Assembly: GCA_900105895.1 (NCBI GenBank)
Contig: FNSH01000001.1
Span: forward strand, 1,476,501-1,540,500
Reading direction: 5' to 3'
DNA from: Atopobium minutum
GTDB lineage: Bacteria > Actinomycetota > Coriobacteriia > Coriobacteriales > Atopobiaceae
DNA length: 64,000 bases
Part shown: positions 9,623-19,259 of the stretch, one piece after another
Layout of the letters: each line of letters begins with the position of its first letter
Numbering within the stretch: position 1 is the stretch's first letter
Made by a program: the position numbers and the translations under genes
The notes under the pieces: model-generated
Seen by the model: only the letters and a program-made list of their open reading frames with translations
Database searches by the model: none
What the model was told of the DNA's origin: nothing

Positions 9623-10046
9623 GCCACACGTGGGGCTTTTGAGGCAGTTTGTGCGCTATGGCGCCTTTGGCGCTTTATGTTCTGCAACGGACACACTGCT
9701 CTTTTGGCTAATGACCAGCGGTTTTAACATTATGCCTTTGGTGGCCAATGCTGCATCTACGCTGGTGGGTGTAACCATGAGTTTCTTTATCAATTGTCGG
9801 TACACCTTCAAGGTATCGGATAAGATGCTCCGCCGCTACCTTGCGTTTTTCTCGATAGGTGCCCTGGGTCTTATGGTGTCCGAGTGCATTATTGGCTTTG
9901 GTCAGGCGCAGCTTCCCTGGATTATCCCCGTGTATTTGAAGCTTATTGCTGTAGCGCTGGTAGGAGCCTGCCAGTTTTTCCTTAACCGCAATATTTCATT
10001 CCGTGAAGCGGTGGGTGCCGAGAATGATGAGGATGAGTTGATTTAG
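9582..10046 (+). CDS. GtrA-family small membrane protein
   Basis: Four-helix integral membrane protein of 154 residues (GtrA/DPMS family). These proteins are linked to flipping or delivery of polyprenyl-linked sugars for cell-surface glycosylation. The diagnostic pattern [22 protein letters not shown], then [21 protein letters not shown] and [14 protein letters not shown], is present. The gene starts inside the end of uvrB (41-base overlap) with AAAGGG upstream. No glycosyltransferase neighbour is present, so the partner is unknown. Confidence 0.85.
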   Translation: MQRGVDTTDTANTKPHVGLLRQFVRYGAFGALCSATDTLLFWLMTSGFNIMPLVANAASTLVGVTMSFFINCRYTFKVSDKMLRRYLAFFSIGALGLMVSECIIGFGQAQLPWIIPVYLKLIAVALVGACQFFLNRNISFREAVGAENDEDELI

Positions 10047-10071
10047 CGGCTAGTAGCTAGTGGCTAGCGGC
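10044..10071. repeat. Four 7-bp tandem repeats at the gtrA stop codon
   Basis: TAGCGGC, TAGTAGC, TAGTGGC and TAGCGGC follow each other without gaps, beginning with the TAG stop of the GtrA gene and running into the 3' end of the convergent oxidoreductase gene. See the similar stop-codon repeats at 61008 and 62803. Confidence 0.75.
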
Positions 10072-11737
10072 TTTGACCACGTATGTTGTCGATAAGGGCC
10101 TGTGCTACGCGTAGGCCATCAGTAGCTGCACTCATAATACCTCCCGCATAGCCAGCGCCTTCACCGCAGGGATACAGGCCAGCACAGCTGATGCTTTGGA
10201 ACTGATCATTGCGTGTGATGCGAACCGGGGAGCTGGAGCGAGATTCCACGCCGGTAAGCACAGCATCTGCTGTAGCAAACCCATGCAGCTGCATATCCAT
10301 TTTTGGGATACAAGCGCGCAAAGTATCCGTGATATAGTTGGGCAAACAATCGTCAACCTTACCCCAGCTTACCCCACGTGGATAGCTTGGCGCTACACTG
10401 CCCTGGGAACTTGAGGTTTGGTTTTTCAAAAAGTCTTCCACCAGTTGAGCGGGAGCTACAAAGTTTCCACCACCCATCTCAAAGGCCTTGTGCTCACAGC
10501 TACGCTGCAGTTTGAGGCCCTCCAAGGGGTTATCGCCTGCAAGATCTTGGGCAAAGACATTAGCCAGCAGTCCGGCATTAGCGTTTTTGCCTGCGCGCGC
10601 AGCTAAGCTCATGCCGTTAGTAACCACGCCTTCGGGCTCACTTGCGCCAGCAACCACAAAGCCGCCGGGACACATGCAAAAGGAAAAAGCGCTACGGCCA
10701 TTTTTGAGGTGTGAAACCAGCTTGTAAGGCGCGGCACCTAAACTTGGCAAACCAGCAGCTGAACCATACTGAGCGCGGTCAATTGCTGTTTGCAAATGTT
10801 CAATGCGAACGCCCATCGCAAAGGTCTTGCGCTCCAAGAAGATCTGCTTGCAGTACAGCAGTTCAAAGACATCACGAGCAGAATGACCACTGGCAAGTAC
10901 AAGCTGTTGAGTGGGGATGGTTTGCTCGGTAGCTATGCCCGTGAGAGGATCTGTGTTAAGCACACGCACACCACAGAGCTTGCCCTGCTGCAGCATAAGG
11001 TCTACGAGCTTTGTGCGGCAACGAACCTCTCCGCCTAAAGCGGTAATCTGCTCACAAATACCATCTACTACCTGTGGAAGGACATCGCTTCCTACATGGG
11101 GATGTGCATCCCACAAAATGGTTTGAGAAGCACCTTTGTCCACTAAGGTTTCCATGATGAGGCGGTGCAGAGGGCTTTTAGTGCCGGTAGCAAGTTTGCC
11201 ATCAGAAAATGTTCCGGCGCCACCCACGCCAAATTGAATGTTTGACTCCTGATCAAGTGCACCGGTCTTGTTAAAGTGATCCACCACCTGTGTGCGGCGT
11301 GCAGCACTATCTCCGCGTTCGATGAGTAGGGGCTCTAAGCCAGCTTTAGCTAAAGACAGTGCACAAAACAAACCGGCACAACCAGCGCCTACGACAACCA
11401 CACGCTGTTCAAGCGGATTGGTCTTACGTACAGGGTGGCTGGGATGTGCGAGGTTTGGAAAGCTGACGTTTTTCTCGTCATGACGCGCGGTTAATTTGCT
11501 AAGAAGCGCGCGTTCGGCATTGGTGCCTCCAACAAGCGCAGCACGCACCGTGTAGAGCAGCTGTACGTTGTTACGCTTGCGTGCATCAATGGAGCGGCGG
11601 ACCAACTCTACGCTTTGGATATCTTCTTGATGCAGATGTAGGCGTCTGAGCAGTGCTTGTGTTGCTGCTCGCACTTCAGACTGTTGGGTACCGTCTTCAC
11701 TGCGGGGGTCTACACGCAGGTTAGAAACTTGAATCAT
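10064..11737 (-). CDS. NAD(P)/FAD-dependent oxidoreductase (COG2509-like)
   Basis: Predicted cytosolic flavoprotein dehydrogenase, 557 residues from the ATG at 11737, which follows GAGGAGCGTC; an earlier in-frame start at 11761 lacks such a site. About 100 N-terminal residues form a separate small domain (IQVSNLRVDPRSED... and SVELVRRSIDARKR). The FAD-binding GxGxxG follows as VVVGAGCAGLFCALSLAKAG, then a GGAGTFSDGKL segment and a C-terminal GLYPCGEGAGYAGGIMSAATDGLR FAD motif. This architecture matches the uncharacterised YP-type FAD proteins of Gram-positive anaerobes. The reaction is unknown. Confidence 0.8.
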   Translation of the reverse strand: MIQVSNLRVDPRSEDGTQQSEVRAATQALLRRLHLHQEDIQSVELVRRSIDARKRNNVQLLYTVRAALVGGTNAERALLSKLTARHDEKNVSFPNLAHPSHPVRKTNPLEQRVVVVGAGCAGLFCALSLAKAGLEPLLIERGDSAARRTQVVDHFNKTGALDQESNIQFGVGGAGTFSDGKLATGTKSPLHRLIMETLVDKGASQTILWDAHPHVGSDVLPQVVDGICEQITALGGEVRCRTKLVDLMLQQGKLCGVRVLNTDPLTGIATEQTIPTQQLVLASGHSARDVFELLYCKQIFLERKTFAMGVRIEHLQTAIDRAQYGSAAGLPSLGAAPYKLVSHLKNGRSAFSFCMCPGGFVVAGASEPEGVVTNGMSLAARAGKNANAGLLANVFAQDLAGDNPLEGLKLQRSCEHKAFEMGGGNFVAPAQLVEDFLKNQTSSSQGSVAPSYPRGVSWGKVDDCLPNYITDTLRACIPKMDMQLHGFATADAVLTGVESRSSSPVRITRNDQFQSISCAGLYPCGEGAGYAGGIMSAATDGLRVAQALIDNIRGQSR

Positions 11738-11806
11738 GACGCTCCTCGTAGCTAGAGACAAAAGAGGACCATAAGGAAAAGGGAGTACGTTAGGTGGACC
11801 GTGCTG

Positions 11807-13066
11807 TTACTGGTGACTATCCGGCTTGCTGGCTGGACTGCTGGCCGCATGGGCACCTGCAACCATGCCGGACTTCCATGCCCAGGATAGATTGAAGCCA
11901 CCGCAGGCTCCATCAATATCCAGTGCTTCACCAACACAATACAGTCCGGGGTAGTCCCGTGCCTCAAGATTTGTGGGATCAAAAGAGCTGCAGGCAAAAC
12001 CACCGCGTGTTACCTGCGCATGTGCTGTGTCTGCCAGGCTGCTGACCACCGTTGGCACGTGCTTAATAAAGTGTGCAAGGTTTTGCTCAGAAGCATCGTG
12101 TGCCATGCGTAAGACAACTTGTGCGATAGCGGGGTCTAAAATACCGTCGTAGCTGGTATCCTGCGTGCCAAGCTCAAAGATGCGCTGACCAATCTCACCC
12201 TCGGAATACTCGGGCACCAGGTCAATCTCTATTACGTCACCAGGCTCTGCTGTCCGTGAGAGGTTAAACACTGCAATGCCAGAAAGTCCATAGCTACGAA
12301 ACAGCACCTCGCCCTTCTCGATCATATGAGGAAAAGGTCCTTTAAACAGCGCTAGGCTTGCTTGGCTGCGTTTACCATCCAGTTGATTGAGCAAACTGGG
12401 CTTGCAGCTTAAGGCACACAGGCCAGGGCGCGTATCAATGCGGGATAGCCCCAAGCTATCGAGAAAACCACAGCTGCCGCCACCGCTTGCCACAATGAGC
12501 TTGGGCGCACCGAGCTGGATTTGTTTGCCAGGACTGTGCTCATCAAAGATTTCTTGTACGCTGAGCTGATAGAGACCGCTTGTACGATCGTAGCATGTTG
12601 TTTGAACTTCTCGGCAGCACGCTACAACAACACCAGCACGCTGCGCACGATGGAGCAGGACAGCACGCACGGATGCAGCGGATAAACTGCGCGGATACAG
12701 GCGACCCTCCTTTTGCGTCCACATAAGGCCACTCTCGCGGAAGAAATCGAGAATATCTTTGAGCGGCGTGGCGCCAAGGACGGGTTCAACAAAGTCGGGC
12801 TTGTTAAAGTACTTGGCTTCGAGGTAGAGGTTGGTAAAGTTACAGCGGCCATTGCCGGTGGCTAAGATAGTGCGGCCACATTCGTAGTCCTTCTCGATAA
12901 GCAGGGTAGCGGCACCAGCCTCTGCAGCAGTAATGGCGCAGACAAGACCAGCGGCGCCACCGCCAAGGACGATCACGTCATATACGGGCAAAAGCTGTAC
13001 GTGGCGAGCAGCAGCACGTGCCTGGGCACGTTGTTTTTTGCGGGCGGATGCTTTAGAGATAGCCAC
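11807..13066 (-). CDS. HI0933/YhiN-family flavoprotein
   Basis: Conserved FAD-binding protein of the BaiN/YhiN/HI0933 family, 419 residues. The dinucleotide fold YDVIVLGGGAAGLVCAITAAE is followed by the family hallmark ATGNGRCNFTN and the C-terminal GLYCVGEALDIDGACGGFNLSWAWKSG. The first 25 residues are basic (SARKKQRAQARAAAR), an unusual extension. The start is a GTG with AGGAG six bases upstream, inside the end of the mrp gene, so the two are translationally close. Function is unproven for most members; BaiN has been linked to bile-acid metabolism in clostridia, which I would not assume here. Confidence 0.85.
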   Translation of the reverse strand: MAISKASARKKQRAQARAAARHVQLLPVYDVIVLGGGAAGLVCAITAAEAGAATLLIEKDYECGRTILATGNGRCNFTNLYLEAKYFNKPDFVEPVLGATPLKDILDFFRESGLMWTQKEGRLYPRSLSAASVRAVLLHRAQRAGVVVACCREVQTTCYDRTSGLYQLSVQEIFDEHSPGKQIQLGAPKLIVASGGGSCGFLDSLGLSRIDTRPGLCALSCKPSLLNQLDGKRSQASLALFKGPFPHMIEKGEVLFRSYGLSGIAVFNLSRTAEPGDVIEIDLVPEYSEGEIGQRIFELGTQDTSYDGILDPAIAQVVLRMAHDASEQNLAHFIKHVPTVVSSLADTAHAQVTRGGFACSSFDPTNLEARDYPGLYCVGEALDIDGACGGFNLSWAWKSGMVAGAHAASSPASKPDSHQ

Positions 13067-13068
13067 AC

Positions 13069-13932
13069 TTACTCCTGAGATTCTGAGGATACAGGGGGAG
13101 TAGCGCCATCGGGCAGCTTGGTGAGCAGCTCCACGGCATGAGGAAGCAGGTCTTCTGGGAGGCTTTCTTCAAAGGTGCCTGCATCTACAGCGGCAGCAAT
13201 GGTTGGGTCAAGGGGCAGGCGACCCAAAACAGGAATGTGATATTCGGCTGCGGTTTCATCCACGTGGCTTGCACCAAAAAGCTCAATCTTTTTGCCACAG
13301 TCAGGGCAGGTAGCATAGCTCATGTTTTCTACAAGACCCAATATGGGAATGTTCATGAGTTGCGCCATACGAACAGCCTTACCCACAATCATGCGTGCTA
13401 AATCTTGGGGCGAGCTCACAATAACCACGCCTTCAAGGGGAAGAGACTTAAATACGGTAAGAGCCACATCACCTGTTCCGGGAGGCATGTCCACCAGCAG
13501 GTAATCTATGCTGCCCCAGCTGGTCTCACTCCAAAATTGACGGATGGCACCTGCCAAAACAGGTCCACGCCAGATAACGGGGTCAGACTCATCTTTGAGT
13601 ACCAAGTTAGCGCTCATAACCTTGATGGCATGTTTGGATATGTTGGGTAGGAGCAGGTTGCCAATACCGGTGGCATGCTTTCCAGACATACCAAACATTT
13701 TGGGAATGGAAGGGCCGGTAATATCGGCATCCAAAATACCTACGCGGTATCCTGCGCGCATAAGGTTGGTTGCCAAAATGCCCGTAACGAGGGACTTGCC
13801 AACACCACCCTTGCCCGACACCACGCCAATGACGTGCTTGACCTTTGAGAGGTCATTTTGAGCATACCTATCAGATGGGTTGCCCTTGCTATCGGTCATA
13901 GTGATCGGACGATCATCTGAGCACGTATCCAT
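13069..13932 (-). CDS. mrp: Mrp/NBP35-type iron-sulfur carrier ATPase
   Basis: P-loop ATPase of the Mrp/ApbC family that binds and transfers Fe-S clusters to apoproteins; 287 residues, cytosolic. The deviant Walker A SGKGGVGKS is near residue 38. GILDADITGPSIPKMFG, DYLLVDMPPGTGD and the C-terminal cluster-bridging CPDC (SYATCPDCGKKIELFG) are all present. The start has AGGAGG upstream. It is divergent from the NifU-like gene at 14299, consistent with a shared theme of cluster handling. Confidence 0.92.
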   Translation of the reverse strand: MDTCSDDRPITMTDSKGNPSDRYAQNDLSKVKHVIGVVSGKGGVGKSLVTGILATNLMRAGYRVGILDADITGPSIPKMFGMSGKHATGIGNLLLPNISKHAIKVMSANLVLKDESDPVIWRGPVLAGAIRQFWSETSWGSIDYLLVDMPPGTGDVALTVFKSLPLEGVVIVSSPQDLARMIVGKAVRMAQLMNIPILGLVENMSYATCPDCGKKIELFGASHVDETAAEYHIPVLGRLPLDPTIAAAVDAGTFEESLPEDLLPHAVELLTKLPDGATPPVSSESQE

Positions 13933-14298
13933 AGAGTCCTCCTATATAAGCGCACGCCATAAAGCTCTGTTCGTGCGCATAGCTTTTATCGGTATCTTGC
14001 ATTCTACCCTCTCGTGGCATGTTTTCTCATCAGGGGCTCTTTCCTACTAACAACTTACGTTGTCTTAATAATGAGCACCGTTTCTTGGCGTGCTCATTTT
14101 CCCAAAAGGGCTATTTCCTACCAAAATACCGTGATTTGATTGACTAGGAAATACTGTGCAACTATGCAGTTTACATGCATAAATTTGTCAACTAATCATG
14201 GTTGTTTTTATAAATGGGGGTGTTTTTTGGTTATGATAGAGAAAGTTCGAAGGAGGGGGATAGCGATAACGCTATCTTGAACGAACGAGAGGAGTTCC
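13933..14298. promoter_or_regulatory. 366-bp divergent intergenic region with hairpins and TTTCCTA motifs
   Basis: No gene is visible. It should hold promoters for mrp (minus) and the NifU-like gene (plus). A hairpin at 14070-14098 pairs AATGAGCAC with GTGCTCATT and has T-rich ends. TTTCCTA occurs at 14040 and 14114, and as TGACTAGGAAA at 14141-14151. Close to the gene, AGGAGGGGGA at 14251 is followed by a small hairpin (GATAGCG, 4-base loop, CGCTATC, 14259-14276), then the real GAGAGGAG site. This looks like a structured leader. Confidence 0.5.
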
Positions 14299-14991
14299 AT
14301 GCAATATTCAGTGGAAGTGGAGCATATGTGCCCCGTTGCTAAGGGTGCATACCACGGTCCCGCGCCCATCCCCGAAGAGGGTAAGTGGGTTCAGGCCAAG
14401 CAAATCGGTGACATCTCAGGTTATACGCACGGTGTTGGTTGGTGCGCACCTCAGCAGGGTGCTTGTAAGTTGAGCCTTAACGTCAAAGACGGTGTAATTG
14501 AGGAGGCACTTGTCGAGACGATCGGATGCTCAGGCATGACCCATTCCGCTGCTATGGCAGCAGAGATTTTGCCTGGTAAGACCATTCTTGAGGCACTCAA
14601 CACCGACCTGGTATGCGATGCCATCAACGTCGCTATGCGTGAGTTGTTCTTGCAGATTGTGTATGGTCGTACTCAGACCGCATTTTCTGAGGGCGGACTT
14701 CCTGTGGGTACCGGTCTTGATGATCTGGGTAAAGGCTTGCGCTCCATGGTTGGTACCACCTATGGCACCAAGGAAAAGGGCGCACGGTATCTTGAGCTTA
14801 CTCAGGGTTATGTAACCCATCTGGCTCTTAACGAGAAGAACGAGATTATTGGTTTTGAGTACCTTAACCTGGGCAAATTTACCGATGCTCTAAAAAAGGG
14901 TGTGGATCCCAAAAAGGCTGTAGACGATGCTATGGGTCGTTATGGTCAGTGGGACAATCCTGCCAAGGTTATCGATCCTCGCGAAGAGTAA
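14299..14991 (+). CDS. NifU-like iron-sulfur scaffold protein paired with GGGtGRT protein
   Basis: Protein of 230 residues related to the NifU/IscU amino-terminal scaffold domain. Cysteines at positions 11, 49, 56 and 77 are visible; the last sits in ETIGCSGMTHSAAMAAEIL, the usual cluster-binding neighbourhood (CxGxxxS). The C-terminal 80 residues (ARYLELTQGYVTHLALNEKNEIIGFEYLNLGKF) are beyond a simple IscU. It starts with a good GAGAGGAG site and is followed 15 bases after its stop by the GGGtGRT gene. The pair recurs in anaerobes, but to my knowledge its role is not established. A scaffold or carrier for a specialised metalloenzyme is an inference. Confidence 0.8.
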   Translation: MQYSVEVEHMCPVAKGAYHGPAPIPEEGKWVQAKQIGDISGYTHGVGWCAPQQGACKLSLNVKDGVIEEALVETIGCSGMTHSAAMAAEILPGKTILEALNTDLVCDAINVAMRELFLQIVYGRTQTAFSEGGLPVGTGLDDLGKGLRSMVGTTYGTKEKGARYLELTQGYVTHLALNEKNEIIGFEYLNLGKFTDALKKGVDPKKAVDDAMGRYGQWDNPAKVIDPREE

Positions 14992-15006
14992 GAAGGGAGC
15001 AAGAAT

Positions 15007-16020
15007 ATGGCAATTACATTTGAAGGCTATGAGCGTCGTATTGACACCATCAATAAAGCCTTGGCCGAGTACGGCATTGCTTCCTTAGAAGAGGCAGAAC
15101 AGCTTTGCGTACAGAAGGGGTTTAATCCACGTGAGATTGTCATGGGCGTTCAGTCCATTGCCTTTGAGAATGCTGCGTGGGCGTATACCCTTGGCTGTGC
15201 GATTGCTCTTAAAAAGGCCGAGAAGGGCGAGGTAACTAACGCATCGCAGGCAGCTTCTGCCATCGGTATTGGTCTTCAGGCATTTTGCGTACCAGGTTCT
15301 GTTGCCGATGATCGTAAGGTTGGTTTAGGTCACGGCAATCTTGGTGCCATGCTTTTGGGTGAAGACACCGAGTGCTTTGCATTCTTGGCTGGTCATGAGT
15401 CTTTTGCCGCTGCAGAGGGCGCAATTGGTATTGCAAACAACGCAAACAAGGCTCGTAAGAAGCCTCTGCGCGTTATCTTGAACGGTCTTGGTAAGGATGC
15501 TGCACAAATCATTGCTCGCATCAATGGTTTTACCTACGTAAAAACCCAGTTTGACTACTACACAGGTGAGCTGACTGTTGTAGAGAAGATCGCCTATTCT
15601 GAAGGTCCTCGTGCTGCAGTAAACTGCTATGGATCCGATGACGTGCGCGAAGGTGTTGCCATTATGTGGTATGAGAACGTGGACATTTCCATTACGGGCA
15701 ATTCCACCAATCCTACGCGCTTCCAGCACCCCGTTGCTGGTACATATAAGAAGGAGCGTTTGGCTGCTGGCAAGAAGTACTTCTCGGTAGCTTCCGGTGG
15801 CGGTACTGGTCGCACTTTGCATCCTGATAACATGGCTGCTGGTCCTGCATCCTATGGCATGACCGATACCATGGGTCGTATGCACTCCGATGCGCAGTTT
15901 GCTGGTTCTAGTTCTGTTCCTGCGCATGTAGATATGATGGGTCTTATTGGCATGGGCAACAATCCTATGGTTGGTGCTACCGTTGCCTGCGCAGTTGCCA
16001 TCAATGAGGCTCTTGCGTAA
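15007..16020 (+). CDS. GGGtGRT family protein
   Basis: Protein of 337 residues belonging to the family named for its own motif: GGGTGRT at residues 264-270. The surrounding C-terminal region is Gly- and Met-rich (NMAAGPASYGMTDTMGRMHSD, VDMMGLIGMGNNPMVGATVACAVA), suggesting a cofactor- or metal-binding core. There is no signal peptide, so it should be cytosolic. It follows the NifU-like gene with AAGAAGGGAGC as binding site, almost certainly in one transcript that ends at a strong terminator at 16117. No biochemical function is known to me. Confidence 0.82.
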   Translation: MAITFEGYERRIDTINKALAEYGIASLEEAEQLCVQKGFNPREIVMGVQSIAFENAAWAYTLGCAIALKKAEKGEVTNASQAASAIGIGLQAFCVPGSVADDRKVGLGHGNLGAMLLGEDTECFAFLAGHESFAAAEGAIGIANNANKARKKPLRVILNGLGKDAAQIIARINGFTYVKTQFDYYTGELTVVEKIAYSEGPRAAVNCYGSDDVREGVAIMWYENVDISITGNSTNPTRFQHPVAGTYKKERLAAGKKYFSVASGGGTGRTLHPDNMAAGPASYGMTDTMGRMHSDAQFAGSSSVPAHVDMMGLIGMGNNPMVGATVACAVAINEALA

Positions 16021-16116
16021 GGCAGTTGGGTCTGCCGAGCCTACAAACTGCGCCTTGAGCGCTTCTGTACGAGATTTTGTACGTGATAGGCTATAGACCG
16101 CTGTAAAGGCTGTTGT

Positions 16117-16148
16117 AAAAGGTGTTGGCGTAAGTCAGCACCTTTTTT
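16117..16148 (+). terminator. Rho-independent terminator of the NifU-like/GGGtGRT operon
   Basis: AAAAGGTG pairs with CACCTTTT around a GGCGTAAGTC loop region and is followed by a run of six Ts. It is well placed about 100 bases after the GGGtGRT stop and before uvrA. Confidence 0.8.
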
Positions 16149-16304
16149 ATGGAGCTCTTGAGAAATGTGTAAAGCTTCTTATGAGCGTTGGGTGCTTGTA
16201 AGGCCCTCCTGCTTGTTGGGTACAAAAAACTAGCTTAGTGGGTATGCATGCCATCTGTGCGTATGTGTGCATGGGTGGTTCGATATAGGTTAGTAAGGGA
16301 AAGC

Positions 16305-19256
16305 ATGTCGTCAGATTCTATTGTTATTCGTGGTGCTCGAGAGCATAATTTGCGTAATGTGGATGTTACTATTCCACGTGATAAGTTGGTGGTTATTACT
16401 GGCTTGTCAGGCTCTGGTAAGTCGAGCCTTGCCTTTGATACTATCTACGCCGAGGGTCAACGTCGCTATGTAGAGTCTTTATCGAGCTATGCCCGCATGT
16501 TTTTAGGCCAGATGGACAAGCCTGATCTGGATTCCATTGATGGCCTTTCTCCGGCAGTTTCCATTGATCAAAAAACAACCAGTCGTAATCCGCGCTCCAC
16601 CGTGGGTACGGTTACAGAAATTTATGACTACCTGCGCTTGCTGTATGCGCGTATCGGTGTGCCACATTGTCCTGAGTGCGGACGCGTTATTGAACGTCAA
16701 ACCACCGACCAGGTGGCCGATAAGGTCTTTGAAGTTGGCCAAGGACGTCGTGCTTTGGTATTGGCACCCGTCGTTTTGGGTCGTAAGGGTGAGTACACCA
16801 AGCTGTTTGAGGATCTGAGGGCAGAAGGCTTTTCTCGTGTACGTATTGATGGAGAAGTGCGCGAGCTTGAAGAGCAGATCAAATTGGACAAAAAGTTCAA
16901 GCACACCATTGAGGTTGTGGTGGATCGCATTGTTATCCGTGAACAGTCGCTGCGGCGCATTGCAGAGGCGGTAGAAAACGCCACACGTTTGGCTGCTGGT
17001 CGTGTCAGTTTTTATCTGCTTCCGGATCGCAGTGCTCAAAAGGACGCTCCAGCTGCACAGGATGTCCCAGGCGCACAGGACGCCCAGGATGCTTCTGGTG
17101 CAGCGGGGGAGCTGCTCAGCTATTCTTTGGCGTTGGCTTGTCCTGAGCATGGGCATTCCATTGATGATCTACAACCGCGTGATTTTTCATTTAACGCTCC
17201 GTATGGTGCCTGCCCCGATTGCGACGGCTTGGGTACCAGGCGCGTGGTGGATATAGAAGCGCTTATCCAGGATCCTACGCTGTCGGTTTCAGAGGGAGTG
17301 TTTGGCTCCATTTTTGATCATTCCAACTACTATCCGCAGATTTTCTCGGCAGTATGCGCGCATATGGGCGAGAAGGACACTACACCCTGGAATAAACTGA
17401 AGGCAAAAACTCAGCAGGCGCTGCTTGATGGCTTGGGGAAGACCAAGATTCGCGTGGATTATCACACGCGTGATGGCCGTGATACCCATTGGTTTACTGA
17501 ATTTTCTGGCGTACGTCACATTGTGTTTGAGAAGTACCAGCAAACGACGTCTGAAACCATGAAAACGCACCTGGAAAAGTACATTACCGAGGATCTTTGT
17601 CCTAGCTGTTACGGAGCTCGTTTGAAGCCTGAGTATCTGGCAGTTACGGTTGGCGATAAGAACATCCAGCAGGTCTGCGATTTTTCTTGTGCGGATGCCT
17701 TGAACTTTTTTGAGGCTTTGACCCTTACCGAGCGCCAGCAGCGCATTGGTGCTGCGATTGTTCGTGAGATTGTGGCACGCCTGCGTTTTATGGTGAACGT
17801 TGGCTTGGATTATCTCACCTTAAGTCGAGCGGCGGCTACGCTTTCTGGTGGAGAAGCCCAGCGCATTCGCCTAGCTACACAAATCGGCGCTGGTCTAATG
17901 GGTGTGTTGTACATTTTGGACGAGCCATCCATTGGCTTGCATCAGCGTGATAATGATCGCCTTATTGAAACCCTGCAACGTTTGCGCGATATGGGCAATA
18001 CGGTCATTGTGGTCGAGCACGATGAGGACACCATTCGCGCAGCAGACTATGTTATAGACATGGGGCCCGGGGCAGGCGAGCTGGGCGGCAAGCTTGTAGC
18101 ATGCGGTACGCCGCAACAAATTATGGATAGTCAGAAGTCACTTACAGGTCAGTATCTTACAGGTCAGCGCATGATTGCTCTGCCGGCCAAACGACGCAAT
18201 CCTCGTCGTGGTGCGCTCAAAATTACAGGAGCTTCGGCTAACAACCTCAAGAATATTTCGGCAAAAATTGAGTATGGCACCCTGACGGTGGTAACCGGTG
18301 TATCGGGGTCAGGTAAGTCTTCCCTGGTAACCGACACCATTGCTCCTGCGCTTACCAATGAGATACAGCATTCCAAGCGCGCTGTGGGTCCCTACAAAAA
18401 GCTCAGCGGTCTTGTGGATGCTGAGGGCAAAAAGTGTATTGATAAGGTCATTGATATTGATCAGTCTCCCATTGGTCGCACACCGCGCTCTAATCCTGCA
18501 ACCTATATTGGTTTGTGGGATGACCTGCGTGCTCTTTTTGCTTCCACGCCTGAATCACGTGCTCGCGGCTACAGTCCTGGACGTTTTTCATTTAATGTGT
18601 CCGGTGGCCGGTGTGAGGCCTGCAAGGGCGATGGACAGATCAAGATAGAGATGAACTTTTTGCCCGATGTATACGTCCCTTGTGAGGTATGTCAGGGCAA
18701 GCGTTATAACCGAGAAACCCTTGAAGTTTTGTATCATGGCAAGTCTATTTCTGATGTGCTCGAAATGACGGTCCACGAGGCCTTGGTGTTTTTTGCCAAT
18801 ATTCCGCGTATTAAAAATAAGCTGCAAACCTTGTATGACGTGGGTTTGGGTTATGTGCATTTGGGTCAGAGCGCTACGACTCTTTCTGGTGGAGAAGCTC
18901 AGCGAGTCAAGCTTGCCAAAGAGCTTCACCGTCAGCAAACAGGCAAAACCTTCTATATTTTGGACGAGCCTACCACGGGCCTACATTTTGAGGATGTTCG
19001 TCAGTTGGTAAACGTGTTGCAAAAGTTGGTGGATGCCGGCAATACCGTGTTGGTAATTGAACATAATCTGGATGTTATCAAGATGGCGGATCGTATTTTG
19101 GATCTCGGTCCCGAAGGTGGTGCCGGTGGCGGTACTATTGTTGGGTATGGCACGCCCGAGCAGTTGGTTACCATCGAGCAAAGCCAAACCGCAAAGTATC
19201 TCGCGCCCATTTTGGAGCGCGATAGAGCACGAGCACGCCTTCTGGCAAAGGAGTAG
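16305..19256 (+). CDS. uvrA: UvrABC system protein A
   Basis: Damage-recognition ATPase of nucleotide excision repair, 983 residues from the ATG at 16305 (AAGGGAAAGC upstream; earlier in-frame starts add 19 atypical residues). It has two ABC modules, with Walker [12 protein letters not shown] and [11 protein letters not shown] and two LSGGEAQR signatures. The second zinc module is CEACx19CEVC. The first is CPEHG...CPDCDGLG, where one Cys is replaced by His. A low-complexity Ala/Gln/Asp insertion at about residues 245-268 is rich in AQD repeats and likely a flexible linker. Identification is certain. Confidence 0.97.
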   Translation: MSSDSIVIRGAREHNLRNVDVTIPRDKLVVITGLSGSGKSSLAFDTIYAEGQRRYVESLSSYARMFLGQMDKPDLDSIDGLSPAVSIDQKTTSRNPRSTVGTVTEIYDYLRLLYARIGVPHCPECGRVIERQTTDQVADKVFEVGQGRRALVLAPVVLGRKGEYTKLFEDLRAEGFSRVRIDGEVRELEEQIKLDKKFKHTIEVVVDRIVIREQSLRRIAEAVENATRLAAGRVSFYLLPDRSAQKDAPAAQDVPGAQDAQDASGAAGELLSYSLALACPEHGHSIDDLQPRDFSFNAPYGACPDCDGLGTRRVVDIEALIQDPTLSVSEGVFGSIFDHSNYYPQIFSAVCAHMGEKDTTPWNKLKAKTQQALLDGLGKTKIRVDYHTRDGRDTHWFTEFSGVRHIVFEKYQQTTSETMKTHLEKYITEDLCPSCYGARLKPEYLAVTVGDKNIQQVCDFSCADALNFFEALTLTERQQRIGAAIVREIVARLRFMVNVGLDYLTLSRAAATLSGGEAQRIRLATQIGAGLMGVLYILDEPSIGLHQRDNDRLIETLQRLRDMGNTVIVVEHDEDTIRAADYVIDMGPGAGELGGKLVACGTPQQIMDSQKSLTGQYLTGQRMIALPAKRRNPRRGALKITGASANNLKNISAKIEYGTLTVVTGVSGSGKSSLVTDTIAPALTNEIQHSKRAVGPYKKLSGLVDAEGKKCIDKVIDIDQSPIGRTPRSNPATYIGLWDDLRALFASTPESRARGYSPGRFSFNVSGGRCEACKGDGQIKIEMNFLPDVYVPCEVCQGKRYNRETLEVLYHGKSISDVLEMTVHEALVFFANIPRIKNKLQTLYDVGLGYVHLGQSATTLSGGEAQRVKLAKELHRQQTGKTFYILDEPTTGLHFEDVRQLVNVLQKLVDAGNTVLVIEHNLDVIKMADRILDLGPEGGAGGGTIVGYGTPEQLVTIEQSQTAKYLAPILERDRARARLLAKE

Positions 19257-19259
19257 TTG

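Noticed and set aside
14251..14298. Leader peptide after the AGGAGGGGGA sequence
   Set aside because: No ATG or GTG lies at a proper distance, and the TTG at 14277 gives a short frame with no meaningful sequence.
16021..16304. tRNA or small RNA gene in the gap before uvrA
   Set aside because: No cloverleaf arms or T-loop consensus found; the only structure is the terminator at 16117.
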